Assembly (NCBI GenBank): GCA_964058845.1
Contig: CAXKVR010000161.1
Coordinates: 1-21,533, forward strand
DNA length: 21,533 nucleotides
From: Carex sylvatica
Taxonomy: Eukaryota > Streptophyta > Magnoliopsida > Poales > Cyperaceae
Direction of reading: 5' to 3'
Part shown: piece by piece, positions 1 through 8,654 of the stretch
Numbering within the stretch: position 1 is the first letter of the stretch
Layout of the letters: every line of letters begins with the position of its first letter
Notes under the pieces: model-generated
What the model was told of the DNA's origin: nothing
Seen by the model: only the letters and a program-made list of their open reading frames with translations
Database searches by the model: none
Translations under genes and position numbers: made by a program

Positions 1-642
1 AAAATTATGAATTTGGTGTAGCGAATTGAACACATGAAAGAACCTCTCGTGTTTGAAAAATAATCAATTTAATTAAAATAAACAAGACAAAGCTAACCAA
101 TGTCATGGTGCTGCTGTATACATGTGATGCCTTCAAACGAAGCACAAAGAAAGGATTTTCTGATGCAAAGGAATGTGCAGCCTCTTGCGCCTTCAGCTTC
201 TCCTTTTCTGTCACTGGACCCCTTTTGCTCCTCTCCGATGCTTTCTTGCGCTTTCTTGTTGAGGTTTCAACGATATTCACCTCCTCATCTTCTGTTTCAG
301 ATTTCTCTGCATGATATAAAAGGAATTATACACCAAATATCGATTTCCAGTTGAAGAAAATAAAAAATCAACCTGTTTTCTTTATTGCAATTTAAGTGTT
401 GCAGGGTTTAGTGCTGTTATAAGAAATGTACCAGTCATGACTATCGAAGTGCTAATGGACCATTGTAATGCCAACAAAAAAATGAATCAAATTTAAGGTA
501 TACTGCAAGTCAAAACAAAGCAAAAACAAATAGGGTGGGGATCCATTGCAATAAATTTATCTTGACAACACTAGCAACAACCAAAAATAACTTATGTTTT
601 TCCAGCAAGTAAAATGTATTCTATACTTTATAAATATCATAT

Positions 643-970
643 GAGTGAGGCTATGGTACTATGCATAGTATGGATTGGTCCGTACTATGGATCAATATCT
701 TCGTATTCAAAGTTTAAACAGTCAAACTAAACCGTTCAGCATGATCTCCGTATGAAAATGTACTTGTTCTAAAAATTCTAGACCATTCAAAACTAGTGAT
801 TTTCTACCTATCTAAAAAAATACTAAAAAATGTTAAATTTAGTCTACAAGTACATTTTCATATGGAGATCATATTGAATGGTTTGGATCGACTATTTGAA
901 CTTTAAAAATGAAGATATTGATCTATAGTACGAACTAATCTGTGCTATGCATAGTACCATAGCCTAACTC
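643..970. mobile_element. Mutator-type MITE in intron 2 of the left B3 copy
   Basis: A 328-bp foldback has long inverted ends (GAGTGAGGCTATGGTACTAT and its mirror ending ATAGTACCATAGCCTAACTC). It is flanked by ATATCATAT (634-642) and ATATCTTAT (971-979), matching at 8 of 9 positions. The paralogous intron on the right still has the single unoccupied site at 15638-15646, which confirms the boundaries. A 9-bp duplication is typical of Mutator-like elements. It has no coding capacity. An internal segment reading GGTTTGGATCGACTATTTG is shared with the other foldbacks of this window. Confidence 0.8.
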
Positions 971-1814
971 ATATCTTATACATGAAAGTGATGAAATTTT
1001 ATGCAAATTTTACTGTTCATCAAATGACATGAAATTTACAAGCAATCCGCATTTAACAACATTTGATTTCATGGAACATCAAATGATATTTGAATTGCAT
1101 GAAAATTGATACAAAACCAATCTATAAGGAAACCAACATGTCTATATTTTTTCTACTTCAAAATATTTTTGGGCATTATTTGATAAAAGTGTTGACATTT
1201 GGCAAGGTTGTCAAGATGAGCTTTTGTCAAGGGATCCCCATCCAAAAAATTAATGGGTTAACCAGGCAGTAACTACTATGTTCTAACTACAATCTGGCTT
1301 AACTTACCAAATTCAATGATTAAATTCATTTCCTACTAAACAATTAATTAACAAAGTTTAAGGGAACTATTTCCATGCCTTCAGTTTTCAGCCGATCACC
1401 CAACTCATCTTGACCAAAAGCAAGCTTTCTCGGCTTAAGCTGACCCTTTCTCCCTCCACTTCCACTTCCACTACCAACATCCCAGTCTTCCTTCTCACAA
1501 GCTGTCTTGTCAAATATCAGCACAGTGAAGCTCATGCAACCATTGTACCGAAATATCAACAATTCGTGCTCCTTCAAGGAATGGTCTCGTGCAAAATTTG
1601 ACCAACCTGTGGTGAAAAACACACCAGTTGTAGTTTTCTCAAGCTCTGCATACCATGTTTGTCCAGTGGGGCCCTTGATGGATGCAGTCATACTTGGTAG
1701 GTCCGATGAGGAACTGGCTTTTTTTGTCATGTCCTCTTGTAAATTTTTCACGAAATTGGGGGGGATTTTCTGTATATGGAATAAAATGGTGATGAAAGAT
1801 AATGAGAAAGTATA

Positions 1815-2370
1815 AAGGAAACATAAAGATTTATTGCATGCAGACATTTGAAATGGCAGATATCAAACCATACCAGACGTCTAATAATATATACCTTGAT
1901 ATTTGTTATTTTCTTCTTTGAGAATTTTTTATTTATAGAAAATATTATAAAATAATAGAGGGAAAGAGTACATTGGAATTTAGAATTTAGATGCATAGTT
2001 GAATGGGAAAAATTTATCCCGCTCCAAAAGAGTTTTTTGTTTTGTTTTCCTGTTGCCTTGGATCCTCTGTGGCCTTAGACAATTGTACAACAGGTTGTAC
2101 ACAGAAAGGATGGGAAATAGGACCCACCCACATACCAGTGTGTGGAGGCGAAAGAGGATCCAAGGTATTCTGAAAACAAAACAAAACAAAAAAACTATAA
2201 ATAAAAAGTTCTGAGATTTAGCAATATAATCCTTCTTTTCTTAAATTTGTTATTTTTTCTTTCTGAGATTTAGTAACTTTGTAAAATTATAGACTTCTTC
2301 ACAAAATGATTTTATGAAAGTCTCACCTTTCAAAAATTGATTTTTCAGTTTCTGCAAACCAATTTTGCAA
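1815..2370. other. Left-copy-specific block in intron 1
   Basis: Intron 1 is about 1246 bp in the left copy and 675 bp in the right. Alignment by eye keeps the sequence near both ends of the intron but finds about 550 bp present only on the left, AT-rich and without coding potential. It contains the hairpin element at 2035-2190. I cannot define duplicated target bases for the whole block, so it could be several insertions or a deletion in the right copy. A smaller left-only stretch lies near 2690-2770. Confidence 0.45.
2035..2190. repeat. Inverted-repeat (MITE-like) element with CCTTGGATCCTCT arms
   Basis: TTTTGTTTTGTTTTC followed by CCTTGGATCCTCT near 2035-2067 is mirrored by AGAGGATCCAAGG near 2153-2165, followed by GAAAACAAAACAAAAC. 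The interior carries a second small palindrome around ACAATTGTACAACAGGTTGT. At roughly 150 bp it is probably a small non-autonomous element or one large hairpin. No clear target duplication was found. Confidence 0.45.
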
Positions 2371-3122
2371 AGATGTTACTTTGTCAAATTCTGATGGATG
2401 CCATATTGCCATGAACTAATACTCTCTTCAACAAGATGTCTATATGAAAATCTGGTGTAAATTCTGAGATGATTTGCACAATTATAGAAATCTCCATCTC
2501 ATACTGTACTGTTCTGATCAAATTTTGTACTGATTTAGAAGCCCAGTGTGCAGAAACTATCCTGCATGTGCGATTTTGTTGACACAATAACCATTTTGGG
2601 ACAGATACATCCCAAAAATAAAAAGGAAAATGTATAAAAATGATAAATTATAGTGCAAGTAGACGCACTAAATAGAGGAGCAAAATACAGATTGACCGCC
2701 ATTATATTATTTTTTATTTTTTATAAAAAGGCTGCTAGGCCGGATTGACCACCATTATAATCCATTACACGAATTGTAATTTAATAGATCCAAAGATCAG
2801 GTCTTTTCGTAGTAATAATTAAGAAAATTAAAAGAGGGGCAAACAACAGTGGATGTTTTACACCTAGAACCTCTTCCCTCTAGATGATCAGCGTGAATGA
2901 TCGTAACACGAGACTCAGGTATTAAAAGATAGCTAAATATTTAAACTTGACGACCGCAAAAGGTCATGCACGAAATAATCAAGGAGAAAAAAACCGGAAA
3001 AAAATAAAGAGACTTTCCATGCGTTGTGTGAAGTCTCCGACGAGGACTTTGAAGAAATGGGGATTTGGCCTCTTCACCTCCGTCCAATCTACATCATCTA
3101 TCTCCACTACTGGCACCGCCAT

Positions 3123-3340
3123 TGGTGAGTGTGTGTGTGTCTCAGTCAGAGAGAGAGAGAGAGAGCGGAGGCGGAGAGATCAATGATGGAAGGTGATGGG
3201 ACGGAGGCAGGCTCGTCTTTTAATGGCGCCAAGAACAAAATGTATCATTATTTTCTCACATGAGGAACCTACGGACATTTACGGACAAATATTTATTTCT
3301 CTGTGATCCGGGTCCCACTTCTGTATCCTGGAGACTGTAG
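3123..3340 (-). promoter_or_regulatory. Upstream/leader region of the left B3 gene
   Basis: Read on the minus strand this contains the same elements as the region before the right gene: a CA-rich stretch next to the ATG, a CT run (GA on the plus strand at about 3149-3165), and the GGCGCCAAGAAC block at 3225-3236. It lacks the roughly 125-bp foldback found in the right copy. The recognisable match to the right copy fades near 3330. Promoter function is inferred from position and conservation. Confidence 0.42.
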
Positions 3341-3419
3341 CAAGCGTATAATAATGAGGTTGAAGCACAATAAATGAAAAGAGAAAGAAATGATGGTAAT
3401 TTGCAGCGTTGTAAATAAC

Positions 3420-3828
3420 TAGTGTTGTGAAAACGGGTTCGGTCGGGTCTCTTCGGTTCAAATCTATTCGGATCACAAGTTCTGCAAGTTTACGGATTCA
3501 GTCGAATTGGATATGGTGATTTTTATTTGGGAGAGTTGGATCGAATCTGTGCTAGATTTTTGATCTAAAATTATTACAGATCGGGTGCTGGTCGGGGCTG
3601 GAGTTTCTGAGGGTTTGGGGGGGGGGGGTTTTGAGGTCGGGACTAGTCAGGTCGGGGGTTTGGGCGGGTCGGATTTACAGGGTCTAATTCAAAAAACTGG
3701 CCCAAACTCTTACTAGACCCAACCCTAGAGTTAGTCCGGGTCGGTCCAGAAGTCTAGCTAGGGTCGGGGCGGTCCATGGTTCGGCCAGATCGGGTCTAAT
3801 CCGGTCGGATTTTTTCAAACCATTATAA
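3420..3828. mobile_element. G-rich hAT-like non-autonomous element
   Basis: A roughly 410-bp block of unusual composition, with repeated CGGGTCGG/GGTTCGG motifs, sits in AT-rich DNA. It is bounded by GTAAATAACT on the left (about 3410-3419) and ATAAATAACT on the right (about 3829-3838), likely target duplications. The ends are weakly inverted: AGTGTTGTGAAAAC against the mirror AATGGTTTGAAAAA (10 of 14). A G run of about 11 near 3618-3628 may be length-variable. hAT assignment is tentative, because hAT duplications are normally 8 bp. Confidence 0.45.
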
Positions 3829-3943
3829 ATAACTGTATGTGTTGTCAGACGGATAGATTGTCGTCAAGTAATTAATTTACTTGATATGTGAATGATTAAT
3901 TGAAATTATGCGGACAATTTAATGTTTTTATTAAATATATATA

Positions 3944-4336
3944 GAGAGAGTGTGTCTAAGCTAAAAATATTTTTTCTATCCTCGGTAATAAATGACTCGG
4001 TTTTTCGATTTACAAAGTCCAAATAATTATCCAAACCATTAGACATTCAATCTAGAGTAGAACTAGGGTGTTCTTAAGCACATCAAAGTGTTTGGTGAGC
4101 TTAACTCCAAAATCCATTAAATCGGTTTCAAATGACAAATCCGAACGTTGAAACCCGCCTACCTTACGAGTGATGCATCTACATGTGAAAATTTTAAACG
4201 TTCAAATTAATTTAGTATAAAGTCAAGCAGTAAAAAAATGTTCAAAAATTGAATGCACTAAAATTAATTTATTAACTTTTTAATTTTGACCGATTGACTT
4301 TATACTAAATTAATTCAAATGTTTAAAATTTTCACA
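3944..4336. repeat. Truncated foldback element next to the LINE fragment
   Basis: It begins in a TA-rich stretch with GAGAGAGTGTGTCTAAGC and contains a near-perfect inverted pair: 4184-4225 mirrored by 4294-4336, around a short loop. A full foldback would continue to the mirror of 3944-4183, but LINE-type coding sequence starts at about 4337 instead. An internal AAAGTCCAAATAATTATCCA stretch relates it to the foldbacks at 643, 5921 and 6353. Confidence 0.6.
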
Positions 4337-5210
4337 AAGATGCCACAGTGGGTATTGGATGAGATAGATAAGATCAGACGGTGTTTCTTATGGCACAGAG
4401 CGGCAGATCATGCAAAGGGGTACAATCTGGCAAATTTGGAATTAGTTTGTCAACAAAAATCAAGTGGAGAGCTGGAAATACTAGACTTGAAAACTTTCAA
4501 CACAGCATTGCTACTAAAGTGGAACTGGAGTTGGTTCAAACCAGATAATAAAATGAGGAAGACATTATTTCATAACACGGCGGCAATAGTACACATGACA
4601 CCTGACTCGGGGGTATTTTTGGCAATCAAAGCAGACATTAGATCTTTCTTCACAGTATCAAGATATTGGATACTGGGGGATGAAAATTCTATCTCATTAT
4701 GGAACCAAGACTGGGGTTGTGGAGTTTCCAAGCACTTACTGTCGAATCTTCACTCTTTTGCTCTAGATGACAACATCACCTTGAGACAGACAATTGCCAC
4801 TCAGAGGATGGAAATTCGATTCAGGGACAACTTATCAATTGAAGCAAGCCAAGAACTACTAACTCTAAACAGGTACATGGAGCAATTAAACCTACAAGGA
4901 GGGGTCAGGGATGAACTAGTTTGGAGATGGACAACATCTAGATAGTTCACAGTTAAATCGGCTTACGTGGTACTCAGAGAAGAACCAATTATCAAAGACA
5001 GAATCTGCAAAATCTGGAAGATAAGGGCTTCTCCAAGAATGCTAATTTTCGGATGGTTGGCAACACGAAACAAGATCCTCACACATGACAATCTACAAAA
5101 ACGTGGGTAGAATATAGCAAGTATGTGCCTTCCATGTAGAATATAGGAAGAAATACACCTTCTGGTACCGAACTGGTACAAGGCCTGACAGAAACAACAT
5201 AAGCCCAGTT
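4337..5210 (+). pseudogene. LINE (non-LTR retrotransposon) reverse-transcriptase C-terminal fragment, dead
   Basis: One frame reads MPQWVLDEIDKIRRCFLWH, then NWSWFKP, then WILGDENSISLWNQDW, the typical region downstream of the catalytic core of plant LINE reverse transcriptases. It continues after an in-frame TAG (4943-4945) into a zinc-finger-like tail: FTVKSAYVVL, IWKIRASPRMLIFGWLATRN, MCLPC, EEIHLLV. Further stops occur at 5108-5110 and 5141-5143. The catalytic domain and endonuclease are absent, so this is a 5'-truncated, inactive insertion. The methionine at 4319 lies in the neighbouring foldback and is not a real start. The 3' end of the element is not clear. Confidence 0.75.
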
Positions 5211-5920
5211 AAGAAAAGGAAGTCACTGTTGCAACTTAGATTAATAAATATTTCAATTAGTATTTGTTTAGATTTTACTATTTTTACTTTTTTTTAATTG
5301 CTTTTATATTTGCTGCTCAAGATATTTTGAGTATTGTTTATTTTCAATTTGAATACAAACTTTGTTACTATTTTTTTAATTAAATATGGACATGATCTCT
5401 ATTTTTTCTAAAAAAAATTGCATGATTTACCCTTTTCCGGACATCAAAATTTGTACATGAATAATCAATCTTCGTGATACCGTCCAAGCTACCGCTGGAC
5501 ATTTACTTTCTGAATAATTAGCACTTATCTTTTTTTAGATGATAGGTAAATCATGCAATCTTTTTCCTTTAAAATTTTCTAAATAAATAAGCACATTGAC
5601 ATTAGAATTTTAAGTTGCCAAATTATCAAATGACAAAAAATTGGGTTTTCGAAAAGGTGATTTGTCTTTTATGGTGACACTATTCGGTCAAGAAGCCGAC
5701 ATTTTTATTTTTTAAAATATTTTATTAAAAATAATTAGGTTTTAGAAACTTTTTTTTAAAATACTCAAGTCGCATAAAAAATCTACGGCTTGATTTTTTA
5801 TTTTTTTTTGCTTTTTTGATTAAGTAACCCAAGCTGCATATTTTTTTCTGCGACTTGGGTGTTTTTCCTTTGTTTTTTTTGATAAACTCATTTTTTTTAT
5901 AATATATATATGTATATATA
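5211..5920. other. Gene-free AT-rich stretch with small hairpins
   Basis: No coding potential is seen. It contains two inverted-repeat structures. The first pairs TTGCATGATTTACC near 5418 with GGTAAATCATGCAA near 5545-5558, probably a small MITE of about 150 bp. The second is a pair of hairpins at about 5764-5865 built from variants of CAAGTCGCA/CGACTTGGG. A TA-repeat follows up to 5920. Confidence 0.5.
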
Positions 5921-6311
5921 GAGAAGGGATCAAGTTACGACAAATTTTGAGTTGCAATAAGTTACCACAATTATTTTCTACATTTTCAAAGTCCAAATCG
6001 TCGATCCAAACAGTTAGATGTGATATTTACAATAACATGGCTTGGAGACCAAATTTTACATTTTTTTGAATTTTTTTTTTACTATTTATTAAGATGGGTA
6101 CAAAAATTAGTCAAATTCAGACCATTGAATTTTGTACCCATCTTAATAAATAGTAAAAAATTCCAAAAAATGTAAAATTTGATCTGGAAGCACATTTTAT
6201 TGTGGAGGTCATGTTGAATGGTTTGGATCGACGATTTGGACTTTAAAAATATAGAAAATGGTTGTGGTAACTTGTTGTAACTCAAAAATTGTTGTAACTT
6301 GATCCCTCCTC
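5921..6311. mobile_element. Foldback MITE, 391 bp
   Basis: The ends are long inverted repeats: GAGAAGGGATCAAGTTAC on the left, and GTAACTTGATCCCTCCTC on the right. Most of the element can fold, with ACAAAATTCAATGG-type complementarity meeting at about 6110-6130. It sits within TA-rich sequence, so a target duplication cannot be read with confidence. The interior includes GGTTTGGATCGACGATTTGG, shared with the elements at 643 and 6353. No coding capacity. Confidence 0.72.
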
Positions 6312-6918
6312 ATATTATATATACATATATACATATACATATATTATATATAGAGATGGGCTATGGTGCATTGCAATGTATAGCCTCTTTTGTACATTGG
6401 AATATAAATCACCAGATTCAAGGTCCAAATAACTGATCCAAACCGTTCATCTTGTTCTTCATATTAATTGTTATATCCCGAAATTTTAAAACATGATTAA
6501 TTATGCTAATTTAAAATTTCACTCAAATTAAAATTTTACTAATTGAACTAATGATCATTTATAAATTATATTATTAATTTATAATGTAAACTAAATTTTT
6601 TTCGAGATATAAATAATTTATAAAACTATGTAATTAAAATGAGAATTAGAAAATAAAATAAAATAAATACAAATTTCGTTCCTAATGAATTATATAGACT
6701 AATTAGATCTTTATACGTATATACAAATTTATAACGAAATTTGAAACCAATTTCGTTGAAATATGATTAACATATCAACATATAACAATTAGAAACATAT
6801 GAATTATGGAACTATTTTATCCCTTAGATTCAACTCAACACGAATCTTGAAACATCTTGTATTAAATAAAAATCTGAACTTAACCCAATTGGATTGGGAA
6901 TTCGGGTCCACCCTCAAA

Positions 6919-7007
6919 GAATTCATACCCTCTGAAATATCTCATATCTGCGTGACCATTTGGAAAATCTCAAACCGTTTAAATACGTTCAGCACCAATC
7001 TTGATAC
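6919..7007. repeat. Half of a CTCTGAGATATCTC-type MITE inside the outer LTR
   Basis: This segment (GAATTCATACCCTCTGAAAT, then GCGTGACCATTTGGAAAATC, then CCGTTTAAATACG) matches in reverse complement the right half of the tandem elements at 18971 and 19503. The opposite half is not present. It may be a remnant of an insertion, or the LTR family and the MITE may share an ancestral segment. Confidence 0.55.
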
Positions 7008-8654
7008 GTAAATTAGATAAATAACGAATTGCGCGATTAGTTATAAAATAATGAATTGCGCGATTTAAATAATTAATCAAAATTACGTAAATTAGATAAA
7101 TATTTCATTTAAAATCTTATGATTCAAGTTTCACATTTTTTTTAAAATATAGAACAACTATACTATACTAAAATAAATACAAAAATAACTATACTATACT
7201 AAAATAAATACAAAATTAGTAATAATTATACGTTCTATATATTCTATTAAGATATTAGTATTAATAATTTTAAACAATAGATAAACATTTCGTTATTAAA
7301 AATTTATAAACGCATTTTGTATCTAAATTAAAAAATAACTAAAACATATTAAACTAAATATTAATTTAGTAGTAATTACAAATTTACACATTTTAATTAA
7401 AATAGTATACTTAGAAATTTTAAATCATAAATTAGCTTTCGAAACCGCGTATCGAATGACTAAAATTAATTGTAGTTCATTTAAAATAAATCAAGTAGAT
7501 AGAAAATTAGAATAAAATAATTAAGTAAAACACATTTAATTTACCGTCACTCACGAATAATTATTTTTGTGAATATTTCGACATTCGAAAGTTTATAAGC
7601 AATATATCTTCAAATTAAATTATTAAAACTATAAATTAGTTTAGATTAAAATTTGATTAATTTAGATCAAAGTAAATGATCAATATTTGAGAAAATTATA
7701 AATTTAGATTAATGCTATAAGCTCGATGGCATGAAAGTAAATGATCAATATTTGACTAACCGGTTCAGTCCGACTGACTGAATCGATAATTTTTATAAAA
7801 CCAATTTAATAAAAAAAAATGAATTAAACATATTAAATGGGGCGAGGGTTAGAATAATTTAGAGTAGATATTAATTAGTCATAATTACGTAATTTCATAT
7901 CAGCAGATTTCGCACGAGTTTGATCTGTGGACTGATCCGGCTGACCCGCAGTTTGGAGCATACGCGGATCCCACTGATTTCGTTCGGTTAGCCACAGAGA
8001 CTCTAGCCCCCATAGGTGTGGGATATCTGAATTATTCTTTTCATGAGCGTACTCTTACCAGTCGATCCATCTGACCTGACATCCGCACTTTATTTTTAAA
8101 TAGTTGTATTAAAATTATAGAGCATGTTTATCATTTCTGCATTATAGGTAGAATTGCATAAACCCTGAAAAACCTGAATTTACTGTATTTTGGAAAAATA
8201 GTAATGATATATATATTATTAGAATATTAGGTTATTAGTTCATCTTCTTCTCGTAGAAGACGATATATATATATCTCATTATATTACGTGCATACGCATG
8301 CATTGGTGAGAGCTGAGCAGGGCCGAGTGACTTCGTTCTGTCTCGGTGTCACTCATGGAACGGCCTGACAACCACTGAGCTGAGTGTCACTTGATTCTCA
8401 GATGGCCTTAGGATTTATATTATATGTATAAACTTTGATTATATATCATTTTTGATCATTTTACTATTTGACGTGAGCAGTTTCGATCTCGAGTTCTGTG
8501 GCACGGTACGATTCAAGAATTTATTCCTTCCATACATTAGGAGCTACTTTGCCTAGAACGAAAGTTCCTAAGGTTCAATGCGGACCTTGAGGAATGAAGT
8601 GCAAGTGCATAAGGTCGACGAGCCTTGATGCATAGGGCCGGATGTGAGCCCCTG

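Larger units (their letters stand above)
98..3122 (-). pseudogene. Inverted B3/REM paralogue, 3' end outside window, altered splice donors
   Basis: Exon 1 is 3122-3018, exon 2 begins at 1769 and is homologous to 1385, and exon 3 is 306-98. Exon 4, holding most of B3 domain 2, lies beyond the left edge. Exon 1 differs from the right copy at 2 of 35 residues (Ile11 to Val, Gly29 to Val). Exon 2 differs at about 20 of 126 residues and has a longer Gly/Ser tract. Exon 3 carries an 11-codon in-frame deletion after the acceptor. No stop or frameshift interrupts the exon frames. However, the intron 1 donor is GA (ATG|GAAAGT) where the paralogue has GC, and the intron 2 donor position is CT where the paralogue has GT. 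A GTGATC donor at 1399-1394, absent from the right copy, would keep phase 1 for intron 2. The nearest GT for intron 1, four bases downstream, shifts the frame. It is therefore probably a decaying copy, but a functional gene with unusual splicing is possible. The acceptors (CAG at 1770 and 307) are intact. Confidence 0.72.

Noticed and set aside
2947..3186. 79-residue plus-strand frame over left exon 1
   Set aside because: It is the antisense of B3 exon 1 and its leader; the same shadow appears on the right at 13991-14227.
3618..3628. G homopolymer as a quadruplex element
   Set aside because: A single run of about 11 G; four separated runs are not present next to it, and length error is possible.
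4319..4336. Apparent start codon of the 208-residue frame
   Set aside because: It lies in the arm of the foldback element; homology to LINE proteins starts only at about 4337.
5900..6352. TA-rich runs as satellites or origins
   Set aside because: Simple AT-rich flanks of the foldback elements, with no ordered repeat unit.
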